Numbered from the stretch's first letter, positions 36,036 to 50,678 are shown. The stretch is DNA of 64,000 bases from Sinonovacula constricta (GCA_007844125.1 CM017568.1:11541854-11605853); one strand, 5' to 3'. Program-made: numbers and translations. The notes: generated from the sequence alone by a model not told the origin.

Positions 36036-39000
36036 CTATCCCAGAAAGTCAAATTTGGCGTCTAACTGTTGATTTGTCTTTGGCACCCTTACTTCCACGC
36101 GCAGCTCAGGTTCACCGTATATCATCTTAACAACCATACTTTTGTCGTCATCATCAGGAATTGCCGACAGGTCAACATCAATCTTGCCAAGAAACGAGCA
36201 CGGTGGATCATCTGCCAATACTGGATTCTTCTCATGCGAGGTAAAGACCTTAAACGCCACCTTCGTTTGTGATTTGTACAGAGGATTATAAGTCTTTGTT
36301 TCAAACCCTTGTCCAACTTTAACCACCTGCCCAATTTCAACGTGTTTGTCAAAGCAATCCCTACATTTATCAACGTCAGACACCACTTCCTTTCTGCTGG
36401 GTGGGTGAATCTGGGGATCAAACGGTTTGTACGTACTGACTCCGTATGTTCTCCTGGCAATTCGAGCTGTGATGGCGAGGGGGTTGTGACCCAAAATAAC
36501 CGCCCCCTTGACAACCGCAAGCTCCGCATCTTCGGGTATAATAATGCGCATGCGTGAAAATTCCTGCTTAATTGCTGTCTGTAAGATTTTTGATTCAGAA
36601 AACCCACCGACCATTAGAATGGCAGCGGTATCTTTGGTTGCTTCCATTTTCAGAACGTCTTTCAGATGTCCAACAATTTGCTGGCATGTAGTTTCGAAGA
36701 AACCTTTTACAACCTTATTGTTCACCCGAATCTTAAGGTTTGATAGTTTGACATTTGAGCGCAACGGTTCCTTGATATGATCAATTCTGGAAGAGAAAAC
36801 ATAAGAACAACTTGAATTGAACCTAAATGTGACTGCTATGTCTTAAAAAACTAACAATGAATAGCTAGTGCCGTCTAAACGACCCCTTGTATCGTCATAG
36901 CTGGTTGTTAAGTCTAGGAATTGTTGAATGCAACTTGTGTCGAACAACTTATTTTATCTAACCTTCGCAAACATGACCAGTATTTTAAATAAGTGATAAA
37001 ATAAAACAAGTGCGACATAAACGATAATAATGACTATCAGTGGTGCTGCGAATGATAACAATGTTGATCATTATGTCTATAGTGGTGATGCCTGCAGTGG
37101 TCTGATTAACGTACGTATATTCCACCTTTAAATGTATATCCACTAACGAAGATAATAAAGATCACAATAGTGCTGATGAGAGATATTAACTGTGATGCTT
37201 AGGATTATGGTTAGGGTGATGATTATTATTTCGGTTTCAATATGGTTTATGGTAATAGAGAGAGTCGAAGTAACTTACGTAAATTTCGTTTTTCTCATAT
37301 CCTTGAAAGTGCGAAAGAAAACCCTTGGGAGTTTAAAAGTCACTTGGTCTTTATCATCATCAAATGTTCTCTTCATGATTTCAAACTCTTGGAAAAACTT
37401 CAGGTATATTTCTTGATTGTTCCTATGAAATAAACATAGAAGAAATACAAATAATTTCTCAAGCACATCGTGGAACGTTTTTATATTTTAGATTCTTTTT
37501 GTTGACAGATTATGGATACCAACATAGAAGAAAGAGTGATGAATTTAAAACTCAGCTAATCAGACACTAACCTCATGACATCATCAATGACATCCTGTCC
37601 AAACAAATCGACCAGGAACTCCTGATATTTGTTATCCACTGACGTACCACCCCACGGCCCACCGTTAGCCTTGTAAATCTCACGAACGTTCCCATCAGTC
37701 TGTGTCTCGTGGACGGTGATGTCAATGGTGCCACCTTGGGATATAAGAAACAAACCCAATGTTATTGATTAGACTAGTACATTTCTTTTCAATTTTCTCC
37801 AGGGAAAACTCCTGTCGTAAAAAGACCTATGAAATCTATTACTATGGTTATTGTCGTACTGACAATGTTTCAGATATCCTGAGACCTCGCCGTCTTGATT
37901 CTGCTTTAGCGCAACTTAGGTTGATATAGTTCGTTATTTAAGGGTGATGAACAGTAAAACAAGTTTTCCAAACATTTAATGCAGCGTAGGACAATTAAGT
38001 TAAAGTTCATGTATTCCCTTTCAGGTTATTTAAAAATATGAATGCATAATATATTGTCAATGTGGCATTTAATAAGGAAAACTTGAATACCATTATATAA
38101 TTTCAAAAGTAAACATATATTGAGGCATAGTAATATATGTTATATTATCATGTGCTAGTATATGTTACGTACCTCCGGCATCCAACACCAGATACTTAAC
38201 TCCCGACTCAAAGACAGAGAATGGCACGTCTCCCTCCTCGGTGCTGTGCAATTTCGCAAACGGTAGATAGTGGCATAAGATGGAAGCGGCTTCCGGCTCC
38301 AGTGCGAGTGTAAGATGCTCTTTCGGAATCCCAGCCTGTAAAATAATGGTTGATAAACTATTGTATAGCATTATGTTTATGAGTTTACAATTATTTTACT
38401 CTGACAGTCATGTGTTAATAATGACTTGCGATTATTATTTTTTAAGGAGATGATGTGCGTGCAGAGGGGAGTTTAGATGTTTATATGTTCCACAAAACTG
38501 TTTTGGATGAGTTTTCGTCTCATGCCGTATATCCTTCACTAAAATAATAACTTTAAGGAAGTTACTTATTGATGTTGTATAATATTTACTAGTAGACATC
38601 GATGGCCATAAAAACTAGGGTTATTCGCAATTTAAGCTCAGTCGATAAATACTTACCTCAACAGCAGCCTCTCTCATGAACATCTTGGCATTATCTTCCC
38701 AGATGGCTGGCACGGTGAGCACCCAATGGATCTCGCTTGTATTGATATCTGGGCTATTCTTAATCAAATGATCATGGAGGTATTTTATTGCCTCCGAAAA
38801 CACTGTCATTGCAGGCATCTCAAAGCCTCGGACATCTTTAATTTGAGTTTTCCGATTGAGCGCCTGAAAAAAATAGCTGATATTTTTGTCTGCAAATTGC
38901 TCGATGGACCACTCTTGAACGAAAGATCTTCCTCTTTTGTCTGTTTGATTTGATAAAAATCTTGCCAATTGCCTACGTCACAAAATCGTACACGTTTTTT

Positions 39001-39860
39001 ACATTGCACCCGTATCTTCTTATCCTATGTTCAAAATATTGTTTACGTGCAGATAGTTTAAGTGGCATAAATGTTTATCGAGCCAAATGCAGAAAAGAAT
39101 GACGATTATTAAGCGCAGTCATGACTTGAATCTTTTTGAAACGAGTAAATGTACGTTGACAGATGGGAAATCTAACTACAATTAGAGGACGACACAAGAA
39201 AACTGCTCATTCGGTCAGTGTGCTTTCGTTAAATATACGCGATATGAACATTGGGCAAATTGACGATTATATATGTAACTGAGCAATATTATCATCTACC
39301 AGAACACTGAAGATAGAGGTAGAGCTTTTTGTTGGATTGATAATGGTCAGTTAAAGTGAATCAAAGGGCGCATTTACTTCTACAAGTTTTAATGGGTAAT
39401 TGGTAAATACACGTACATGCCCAAATAATGGCATTACCAAGTACGGTGGTTCTTCTCAGATATTTATTTCGGTGATCGGTCCTAAATACTTTAAATAGAA
39501 GAAGAAATAGATACCCATGAAACATACTTTCTTGTTGTAAAGCGACATCTTGAATCGCCTGAAAAAGTACCAACTGGCGGCCGGGTCCTCGTCCATTTTG
39601 TCTGCATAATCATTCTCGGCTTCAGACCCGAAGCTGTGGAATTTCTTGTCGGGACCGAACAATATGCAAGTTGGCGTCTTGTGCGAGCTGAGATTTCCGG
39701 TTAACCGTTGCCAGTTGTACGCATGAACTTCCAGTGGATTTTGTTCAAAGGTTGTGAGGGAGGAGAAAGCATAACCGGAGAAAGTAGTTCCAAAGTCAAT
39801 TGCAGCAACGTGCAAATGATTCTTGATCGCCGCCTTGAGCACCGGCACTGACAGGTCCAT
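36036..39860 (-). CDS. HSPA12: HSPA12-like Hsp70-family protein, gene C (6 exons)
   Basis: Exons in transcript order: 39860-39528, 38863-38657, 38335-38173, 37734-37572, 37422-37279 and 36786-36036. All GT-AG (intron 3 donor is GTACGT), phases agree, 586 residues. Nucleotide-binding motifs are as in the other copies (DFGTTFSGYAFS, ALEPEAAS, TIDITV, LMVGGFSES). Exon 6 differs from gene B at only a handful of residues, so B and C are the closest pair for exons 2-6. The N-terminus (MDLSVPVLKAAIKNH) and residues around SSLTTFEQNP differ from all other copies. Intron 3 is short and preserves the empty LINE site. The frame is open to an upstream ATG at 39914, but the MDxSVPV start is preferred because it is shared by all paralogs. 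Confidence 0.9.
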
Positions 39861-41359
39861 ATTGTTGAGAAGGTCTACAAAGACAGGTTTGATTAAATGA
39901 TATGTTTCAAACAATTGAAATGTTGTTTTATAAGCTTACATGTTTTAGCAAGTGGAAGATAAGTAAGGATCATCATCATCAGCAGCAGCTGCAGCAGCAT
40001 CATTATTATCATGGTCGACATCATCAATATCATCATCATAACCACCCAATTATTACCATCATCATTATTATTTCATTATCATACTCACCATTATTCGTAT
40101 ACCAAACCTCCAACCAAAACCTTTCGCCATTATCATGATCACCCCAACACACACACACACACAATCACAATCATCACTTCTAATGCATCCTCCTTCTCAT
40201 ACACCTCATCCTCAGCATAATTTTGGCAGCAGAAAGAGTAAAGATCACCACAATAACAACCACCACAACAAGCAGATCGACCCCTTCCCACGATCTTGAT
40301 ATGTCACCCCCGTCCTCATCTATAAACTGATGTAGTTAAGTTTGCTATGTTGTGTAGTTGAAATTCAACTGAGCCAGGATCGTAATTTCTAAAAGTTCAG
40401 ATGTGACAACAGTCTACGATACTTTAAACGTTTAAGAAGTTCTCGATAGTAAAAAGTTCTTAAGAGTGGAATTCCCAAATCACGAACCTCTGACAACTTA
40501 ATTACGATAATGTAAAGTGATTTTCCTTTATTAGGATGGTTCCAAAATAGATCGAGTTAGCAATTACAAGTAAAACATGTTCTCTAACAATGTTTCGGTT
40601 GAAATAATTATTCACAGTTGATGAGTCATTTTATGTTATATTTATTCACAAAATTAACAGTATTTAACGAAGGTACAGTTTCGAGAAAAACTAACACGAA
40701 CGTTCAAAACATACTGTTCTAGCTGCTGATCGTACAGCAGAACGTATCTTACGGAACACTTTCACAGGACTATTATGTGCCTAACTAAGGCGCAGTATTT
40801 TCTGATTGCTAAGTTTCTTGTGATTGGCTGTATTTAATCACGTGTTAGGGATATTTAGTTTCAGCCCTTAGAGATTTTGCTTCCAGTGAGAAATGTATTT
40901 CATATAATTACTTTATTGCTATCTCCTAGATTTCAAAGTTTCGCACCGTTTTGAAGGACCTGTCTTTAAATGGCAAAATGGAAAAAAACAACCACATCCT
41001 ACTAAAACTGATAAAATAACCACATTGTCTACCCGTGTAAAGAAATCCATGTGCAATATTATATTTTAAAGCGTTACAATATACTCAAATCACGCTGATA
41101 ACGAAGTTTGCAAACATTGAGCGTAACTGATATGACAATACAAATGAAAAGAGATACACTGTAGCTTGATAAACGATGTTTCGATTCGACTTGAAACCTT
41201 ATCAAGAGAGCTGAGTGTTTGTGCTAGAGGCCTTCAACACATACAGTTTTTAGACAGAAATTTGACCGTGATGTTTGTTTTTAAATATCAAAATCAAGTG
41301 ATAAAATGTAACAATGTAAACCGTTTTCAGAGCACATTCGTCTGTCAATTTTTCAACTG

Positions 41360-41390
<31 letters not shown>

Positions 41391-43370
41391 GACAAATAAT
41401 AGATATTGACCTAGCTCGCTTTGCCGAAATCGATCGATAGTGCATGAAAGTGTTCAAATCAAAAGGTGAAAAAAGGTTAATAAAAAGCACATATTTTGCA
41501 AGCAGGTGAAATTGTCGTTTCTCAGAGATAAAAACATGCTCGTAATTGGTTCCAGTAATTGATTTCTTTTCTTTTAATTTTACATAACACCGACATAAAT
41601 ACGGTCAAGCTTATGGGTTATTTTGCGTATCTTATAGTCGACATTATATATTCATTCGCCTAAAGCGATGAACTGTATCTCAAAATCTACAACTGTTTCT
41701 TGATATAAAAAAACAACGTACCTTGTTCCACCCCTTTTTAATCACCTTTGGATATTGGGTTTTTTACATGTGCACTTTCGGTTTGAACCAACGGAGCTTA
41801 CTCTTATTTTCCTCTTTATACATACCCTAGGGTTACTTCCCTTTCCAAATTTACTTGTACAGTTCATAGTTTGCAGTTTATTACTACTCTCTATACAACA
41901 ATTGGCCTTCTCGGCAACTCGGTTACTTTCCTTGATTTCAAAGGGAGGCTACTCGCCGCTGACTCTCTAGGGACTAATATAAAAATGGCGAAAAATGATA
42001 AAGAAATCAAAGAAGTGCGTGTAAATAACAGATTTAGACAATTCAAGCTAACATATTTAGTCGTAGATTGTGTCTGGACGGAAATGTAAGCTAATCGCGC
42101 GAATTATCGGCGCTCACATGTTAGCTTTATTACTGACAAATTTGAATTGAAAGGAGAAACCAACACGAGAAGACGAAGAGGGACTCTGAACGGTTTATTA
42201 TTCCTTCTGGAACAGTGTTTGGACATGAATTAGTAACACTTCTCCCATTTCACACTTCGCCTTCCCCTAATTGGTCACAGTTCGCCCTAATGAAAGGAGA
42301 CGAGAGTTCGCACTTCTTTGGCAAAAGATGTTCACACTTCGCCCTTTTTCTTAACATTATTCATGAATGAGAACATCACTTAAATTTTTTAATTTTGTTT
42401 AGTTTTTATTTATACTTATTATTGAAAGACATTTGAAATAATGCACAAATCACGAAACAGACTTATTGTTTCTTTCGACGGAGTGAAGTAAAATCTGTTT
42501 GACGACCATTTAACAATATTTAGCAGGCGGTGCACACTTACATAGTTTTAAATGAATAACACATTCAATATTCAAATGTAGTAGAGCATGTTGCTCAGTT
42601 AATTAACATTGCTAGCAAACTTATAAATGATCAATATACTTGATTAATTAACAACCAAGAATAGCGCCTCTGCTATCATCACAATACTCACGGGAGGCAC
42701 ACATCAATTAAAGATCACACCTTTGTTGGATTGTTTTGCAATTATGAAATAGCTACATAAGCCAAACTGTCATGATTGTAAAAAACTTTATTAAATTATG
42801 AGCAACAAAATATTTATGCCAAAATATGTAGTAACAGTAACAACCTTGTAACAGCGGAGCTTCATTAAAATTCATTAAAATATAAAATAAATAAACTTCA
42901 CATACGCTTTAATTCTTTTCTTTTTTTATAAATAATAGATGGAAAATCACTTACATTTAGTTATTTAATATAAATGTGTAACATTCCATTATCTATATAG
43001 ATTTTATTTGATTATAACTAGATTATAACTTGTTTTAACACATTTTATATGAAGTATTATTGCATTTAAACCAAGGAAGCGTTACCGTTCGTGTATCTTT
43101 ATTCAGGATAAGATTTTACCTTGGTTAAGACAAGTTTAAAATTAATTTAATATATCTCTTTTGAATTTCAGAAGTTGAAGGATTTACACAAAAGGATTCT
43201 GGTTGACATCCATTAGTTTGCTGTTACATTGCACCGACACAGTTATGGCAGGATAATTATTGTAAACACAAGAGTCATCCCGCCGATACCCTGCATCCTT
43301 CATGTGCGTGTTTATGACTCAAGTACGCAGAATTAAAATTCATTCGAGAAAAACATTGAACAGAAATCGA
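39861..43370. other. 5' flank of gene C and intergenic region
   Basis: 40200-41900 is a diverged copy of the B and D 5' flanks, including both conserved upstream boxes, a (CAA)n run at 41361-41390 and a SINE-tail fragment at about 41585. 41900-43200 is not matched elsewhere. Within it 42235-42355 repeats the motif ttcrcacttcgcc or ttcgccc several times. No PAN exon copy is present in this unit and no gene was supported. Confidence 0.55.
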
Positions 43371-45084
43371 CAGCAGTGGAACAGCAAATCGCCGTTTTTC
43401 ATAAACGCCTACGTGTAACAAAGGAAATATCACCAGTGTTATTAAATCAAGGTTTAGAATGTACAGTCGAAAGAAGGAAATGTGTACGATATAAATTTAT
43501 AACTATGTGTGCAACGCAATAAATAAATGCATAAATTTTACCATAAGTAGTAAAGAGCAGCACTGGAAAAATGTTTCAGTTTTTTTTTTGCATCTCGCTT
43601 TTTTAATCCTTTCCACTGATTTCTTCTGCATACGACTGAGTTCCCTATTATTTCGTAGACTGATGGGTCACTGATGATGGATCGATTTTGCATCGCAAAT
43701 CAATTATGTGTTTTACGAAAAACTTTACTTCTGACCGACCGCCGATATAGATCATGGTTTTATTAAATAACCACCTTGCGAAAATGCACTGTATAAAAAA
43801 ACAACACCTAGCCTGAAATGCATGCAATCCGTGTTTATAGGAAAGTTATTAGCCATATCGGCAAATCCCTTGTGTGTTTTGTTTTATTGAATGATTTTTT
43901 TTCTATTTTTCTTTCTAAAAGTATGTTTTATTTTTCTAATAGTATGTTTTATTAAGTTTTTCATCTAGTTTAATACAATTTAAATTTTGTTCACAATCTC
44001 AGAACTTAGTTATATATGAAGCATTTATAATTTATATGTAATGTGTTCTCATGTTTATGTTAACTATCAATTTTGCCACAATCAATAAGTTGCATTGTTG
44101 CAAAATTATTAAAATATATTTTTAAATTCATATACATTTTTATATATAATGACTTTTTAATACAAGGGCAGGCATTGAAATTTCCTCATCACCATATCAA
44201 GTTAAAGACAAAATTTATTTATTTCACATACTTTGACACGAAAAGAGATACAGATAAATATTTTTTGGGATAGTAATATTCTTACAGACAATACGAAAGA
44301 CAATTACACCAGAAAACTAAATATTAAAAGAAAAGCGAAAGATTAATATCCGTACATAAACGCATCGATATAGTATAGTATGATATAATACAGTCATTTG
44401 TTACAGTTTGTCTTTATAACACTGATTACCATCATTGATACTTTGTTAACCATACACTTAAGTGTATGTTAAGACACAAGAGTACACACTTTTCCTCCAA
44501 TTACCAAATTAATTTTTACAAATATGTGTATATTCATTGCAATTAACCAGAGCCTTGGTTTATTGCGTGTCTTTTATTTCCATTACATCCAGGATTAACG
44601 AAAGCAAATAGACACAATATACTCTCAAGAAATGAAAGAAATACAAGATGGAATGATAAAATGTTGTAAATAAGATGCCCAAGTATGAAAAAACAACATT
44701 ATTAAGTAAATGACACACTTAATTCTTGCTATTATATTTTTCTAGAATTATAACAAAGATTAACAATAGACGTTTATAACTTTGAAAGAACAATACTTCT
44801 CTCTATTTGTCCATTTTACACATTATTAAGACAGTACTATTTTATTTCCAAAGATATATCCGACGCTTTAAATGTAGATTTATTCGATAATATTATTATA
44901 TTGTCGAGTTACTACAATGCATTAAACAAAATTCATATTGAAAACCCCCAGTTAAAATGAATATGATCCAAATGAATATGTATGCCCTATTTGCATAACA
45001 TAAAATAAAAATACTTCTACATGAATTTGCGTAAAAGTCACTAATAGATTTGAAGCTTTAAGAAAAAGTTGTATTTCAATTAGC
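43370..45084. other. distal 3' flank of gene D unit
   Basis: 43383-43765 aligns with 21575-21955, and 43767-44700 with the B and C 3' flanks. These give the left limit of the duplicated unit. A SINE-tail fragment lies at 43205-43300, just outside. No gene seen. Confidence 0.6.
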
Positions 45085-45500
45085 AGCAATAATAAAAAGT
45101 CAAATGCGGCCTGTTGGCCTGTTTTCGGCACCCTTACTTGCACTCGAAGCTCCGGTTTGCACTCTTTCATCTTTACAATCATACTGTAATCGTCATTATT
45201 AGAAATTTCGGACAGGTCAAAGTCAATCTTGCCCAGAAACGAGCATGGTGTAGCATATGCTTAGAATTGATTCTTCTCGTCCGATGTATGGACATTAAAC
45301 GTCAGGTTTGTCTCGAGACCTTCAAGCCAACTTCAACCCCGATCCGATTTGTACGTGTTCGCCAAAGCAATCACTGCATTAGACAACGCCGGACACTACT
45401 TCCTTTCTAGCGGGTGAATGAGTTTTGGAATTAGCCGTTTTGTACATAATGATCCCGTATACCATCTTGGCAATTCGAGATGTGATGAAAATTGTAATTT
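45085..45500 (-). pseudogene. decayed HSPA12 last-exon fragment
   Basis: The minus strand matches the C-terminal 130 or so codons of exon 6: the region of PELRVQVRVPKTGQQ near 45115-45170, then the counterpart of the CSFLGKIDVDLS region at 45215-45250, and traces of the IARRTYG region at about 45460-45480. It has stops and frameshifts and no upstream exons. It lies directly downstream of gene D and reads in the same direction, so it may be the remains of another gene copy deleted from its 5' side. Confidence 0.8.
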
Positions 45501-45826
45501 ATCCTTTAAAATAACACTTTAGTCAAAAACGTATATATAAAAAATCGCCACTAATGTTGTTGTGAAAACATTTATATCTTAAACGTATTGAAGAATGAGC
45601 ATCTGAAAGATCTAAATAAGTCATTGTCTCCTTAATCGAAGGAAAGCTTATCTCAGATTTAAACATTTATTAGGTTCTAGGCAGTTGATAATTTATTATC
45701 TCGCTAACGAAATACTTGTTATTTATGTTTTTACATATACTTTAAGGACTTTGTCTTTTCCTACATATATGTAACTCAAAATTACACAATGTACAAGATT
45801 AAGGGATCAATCAGTTTTTATAAAAT

Positions 45827-48800
45827 CTAACCAAGGAAGTCAAATTTGGCATTTAATTTTTGGCCTGTCTTTGAAACCACTACTTCCGCTCGGAGCTCCG
45901 GTTCACCGTATATCATCTTGGCAAGTATACTCTTATCATCGTCGTCAGGTATATCGGACAGGTCAACATCAATCTTGCCGATGAAAGAACACGGGGGAAC
46001 ATCCGCAAATATTGGATCTTTTTCTTCGGATGTATAAATATCAAACATCATTGCCTTTTGTGTTTTGTACACTGGGTCGTACTTTTTTGCCTCGAAAGCT
46101 TGTCCAACTTCAACAACTTGTCCGATTTCTACGTGTTTATCAAAACAGTCTGGACACTTGTCAATACCCAAAACCACCTCCTTTCTATTGAGTGGGTGAA
46201 TATTGGGATCAAATGATTTCTGCACCTTTGTTCCGTATGTCCTCCTGGCAATTCGAGCTGTGATAGAGCAGGGGTTGTGACCGAAAATAACCGCGCCCTT
46301 GACAACCGCAAGACCTGCGTCTTCTGGTATGATAATGCGCATGTGTGAGAATGCCTCTTTTATTGCTTTCTGTAAGATTACTGATTCAGAAAACCCACCG
46401 ACCATTAGGATTGCAGCGATATCTTTGGTTGCTTCCCTTTGCAGAATGTCTTGCAGATGCACAACTATCTGGTGGCAAGTGGTTTTGAAGAAACCTTGAA
46501 CCACCTCCTCTTTTGCCTGAATCTTATTGCCTGATAGTTTGACATATGGACGCAACCCTTCCTTGATTATATCAATTCTAGAAAAGAAAGCATATGAAAG
46601 TGCTGGATCAAACTTGCATGTCAGTTTATGCCTTTAAATCACTAACAAGGAATAAGGTCAGTTAGTGTCCTCTAAACGAGCCCATGAGGATATATTTCGA
46701 TTAAATTCTAACAATTCAAACTGCTGAATTTAAATTGTGTCGTATTTTTTTTATCTAAAGCTTCAAAGATGCACCTGGTGTTTGAAATAAATAATACAAT
46801 ATTTTTTTTAAAACGGTAACATAAATAAAAGTGATGATAAAATATAGCGGCTGTGCTGCAAATGATAACAATGTTGATAATCATGTCTATAATAGTGATG
46901 CCTGCAATTGTTCAATAAACTTACGTCCATCTTTAAAATATATCTCCGCTAAAAAGATAGTAAAGAAAATAATGGTGTTGATGACAGACAATAACTGGGA
47001 TGTTGAGGATGATGGAATAGGGGGTGATTATACTTTCAGTTTCGGTAGTGGTGATGAGAAAGCAAAAGTCGATTAACTTACGTAAAATCCTTATTGTTCC
47101 TTTCCTTGAAAGTGCTAAAGAAAACCTCTGGGAGAATAAAGGTAATTTCGCCTCCGTCAAAATTAAAGGTTCTCTTCTTGATTTCAAATTCTTTGAATAA
47201 CGCCGTGTATGTTTCTTGATTCGTCCTATGAAATAAATACAGAAAATAATACATATATCTTTGTCAAGTGTCTTGTAGAAAGTGTTTAAAATATACATCA
47301 TTAACCTTAATATGGTGAAGAATCCGTCTCAGTGCAACTGCATAAGCAATGCACATATCATCACTGTGTGAAGTTGAAGAATTTTGTTCGAAATATTATT
47401 ACCCCAAAATGGGAAAACTGTAAAAGTTGTACATTGGGCAAAACATTTAAAAAGGCATATATATTATAAGTACAAATATCTACGTTTAATAATAAAAAAG
47501 CTAACTTAAAACTAAGTGACCAGATTTATGTGACAGATTATGGATACCAAAATATGAGCACACATTATAAATTCAAAACCAAAATAAGCTGATCAGTCAC
47601 TAACCTCATGACAGCATCAATGACATCCTGTCCAAACAAATCGACCAGGAACTCCTGAAATTTGTTATCCACTGACGTACCACCCCACGGACCACCGTTA
47701 GCCTTGTAAATCTCACGAACGTTCCCATCAGTCTGTGTCTCGTGGACGGTGATGTCAATGGTGCCACCTTGGGTAAAAAGGAAACAAACGCAATGTAATG
47801 CATTTGATACGTGTTTTTCTTTTACAATTTTCTCCCTTAAAAACGTCTGTGGTAGAAAAACCTATGCTATCTATTGCTAGGCTTGTTTTCCTACTTACAA
47901 TGTTTCAGATATTCGAAGAACTTATTAACTTGAGTCCGCTTAAGCGCAGCTTTCACTGCTTTAGCAGTGAAACCTTACTTAGGTTGTTGTATTTTTTTGT
48001 AAAAGGTCAAAAGAATAAAAGTAATAGCACTTTTCAAAACATTTAATGCAGTCTAGGACAATTAACTTTACAATAATTTTTTCAGGATAATTTAAAAATA
48101 ACCAATGCATAATATATTCTGTCAAGGTTGCTTTTAATTAGAAAGACGCCTATTTATAATTTTAATAAAACATATAATGAGGTTAGTAATATATGTTATT
48201 TTATCGTGCGCTAGTATATGTTACTAACCTCCGGCATCCAACACCAGATACCTAACTCCTGGCTCAAAGCAAGAAAACGAAAAGTTTCCCTCGGTGTTCT
48301 GCAATTTCCCAAACGGCAGATGACGGCAAAACAAGGAAGCGGCTTCCGGCTCCAGTGCAAGTGAAAGATGATATGTCGGAATCCCAGCCTGTTAATAATG
48401 GTTGATAATAATAATGCATACCATGATGTTGTGCTTTGGCAGATTACAGTTCTTTCACTCTGTCAGCATGTGGTAATAATGGCTTGCGATTATTCTTTTG
48501 CAAGAGGGATGTTTTGGGTGCGGTGTTAAGATATTAGTTATGTCCAACAAAGACTATAGTTATCTAAAGACGGTAGAGAAGAAAGTAACCCTTATTCTAA
48601 AGTGCTCACAGTTTCCAGCCCGAAAATCGCAATTAGAGAAAAAAAAGACCCAACAATATTGAAAGAATTATGTACATAAAATGACATACATAGATATGTT
48701 TTGGACGAGTTTACGCCTAGTGCTATATATCTTTCAATGGGATAATGATTTTAGAATTACTATCTACTTAACATCGCTAGCCATAAAAACTGAGGTTTAG

Positions 48801-49979
48801 GCTCAGACAATACATATTTACTTTCACAGCAGCCTCTCTCATGAACATCTTGGCATTATCTTCCCAGATGGCAGGCACGGTGAGCACCCAGTAGACTTCT
48901 TTTGGTATGATACCGGGGGTATTTCTGATCAAATGATCATGGAGGTATCGTATTGTCTCCGAAAACACCGCCATTGCAGGCATCGTAAAGCCTCTAACAT
49001 CTTCAAGTAGAGTTTTCCGATTGAGCGCCTGAAAAGGATCGATCGACATTCTTGTAGTTTTGTCTGCAAATTGCCCGAAGGACCACGATTGAACTAAATG
49101 CATTTTCTTTTCGTCTTACATCAAAATTCATGCTTACGTTGATATTGCCTACGTTACGAAATCTTGCACGTTTTTAATTGTCTCCCGTATATTATTATCC
49201 CATTTTCTACGTATTGTGTATGTAGAGATAGTTTATGTGACATACATGTTTATCGAGCCAAAATGTCTAAGATAAGACGAGTATAAAGCGCATTACTATC
49301 TTAAATTTATTTGAAACGAGTAAATGTATTACATATTGGAAATCTACCTACAATTAGAGGACGACAAAGGAAAACCGCTCATTCGGACAGTATGTTTTCG
49401 GATAGTTAAATATAACCAATAAAACATTGGGAAAATTGACGGAAATATTTAACTGAACAATATTATCATCTACAAAACACTGAAGAAACAGGTAGGGCCT
49501 TTTGTTTGGTTAATAATGGTCAGTTAAATTAGATTCCTGTGCGAATTCACGCCTGCTAGTTTTAATGGGTAATGGGTCATCATGAAGTTTTGACCTTTCC
49601 TAAAATACTTTAAATAGAAGAAACAATATATACCCATGAAACATACCTTCTTGTTGTAAAGCGACATCTTGAACCGCCTGAAAAAGTACCAATTGGCGGC
49701 CGGATCCTCCTCTATTTTATTTGCATATTCTTGTTCGGCTTCAACCCCGAAGCTGTGGAATTTCTTGTCAGGACTGAACAATATGCAAGTTGGCGTCTTG
49801 AGGGAGCTGAGACTTCCGGTTGACCGTTTCCAGTTGAATGCATGAACTTGCAGTGGATTTTGTTCAAAGTCTTCGCGGAAAGAGAAAGCATAACCGGAGA
49901 AAGTAGTTCCAAAGTCAATTGCAGCAACTTGCGAATGTTTCGTGACCGCCGCCTGGATCACGGGCACTGACATATCCAT
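45827..49979 (-). CDS. HSPA12: HSPA12-like Hsp70-family protein, gene D (6 exons)
   Basis: Exons in transcript order: 49979-49647, 49028-48822, 48388-48229, 47767-47605, 47225-47082 and 46577-45827. GT-AG introns, consistent phases, 585 residues, no stops. The ATPase motifs (DFGTTFSGYAFS, ALEPEAAS, TIDITV, LMVGGFSES) are intact. Exon 3 is 160 nt as in gene A, one codon shorter than in B and C. Exon 6 is the most diverged of the set (for example TKVQKSFDPNIHP where the others have STYKxFDPxIHP), whereas exon 1 and the 5' flank are close to gene B. It is head-to-head with the PAN-CCP gene, the start codons being 4.7 kb apart. A pearl-like element lies in that interval. Confidence 0.9.
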
Positions 49980-50110
49980 ATTGTAGAGAAGGTCTACAAA
50001 GACAGGTTTGACCCACTTATATGTTTTAAAATTTTTACTGTGGTTTTATAAGCTTTAATGTTTTAGCAAGTGGAAAATAAATAAAGAACCTCCTCATCCT
50101 CCTCATCCTG

Positions 50111-50142
<32 letters not shown>

Positions 50143-50678
50143 TATTATCGACATTAACAACAACAACAACAACAACAACATTATCATCAACACCACATTA
50201 TCACCATCAACATTATTATTTCATTATCATTTCCACCATTATTAGTATACTGTTCCCACCACCATTACATTCGTCATTATCATAAACACGCACTCCAACA
50301 CCAATATCACAATCATCATTTTTGATATCATAAAAAAATCATCATCCTTATCTGCATCCTATTCCTTATTGTACGCCTCCTCATCAGTTTAATTTTGGCA
50401 GCAGAAACAGTAAGCACTACAACCATCCGAACCACCACAACAAGCAGAACGACCCCACCCCCTCGCACCGTCTTGATATGTCGCCACCGCCCTCAAATAT
50501 AACTAATGTTGTTAAGTTTGTTATGTTAATTCAAATCTTACTTAGCCAGAATCGTAAATTCCCCGAGCTCAGATTTGACGACCGTAAACGAAACTTTTAA
50601 CGTTTAAGATGTTCTCGATAGGTACAGTTCTTAAGAGTAGAATTACCAGAAAACGAAACTCTGACAACCTAATAATAA

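Noticed and set aside
41755..42089. Two short plus-strand frames in the gene C flank
   Set aside because: They fall in the conserved noncoding upstream block, are not kept open in the B and D copies, and show no domain.
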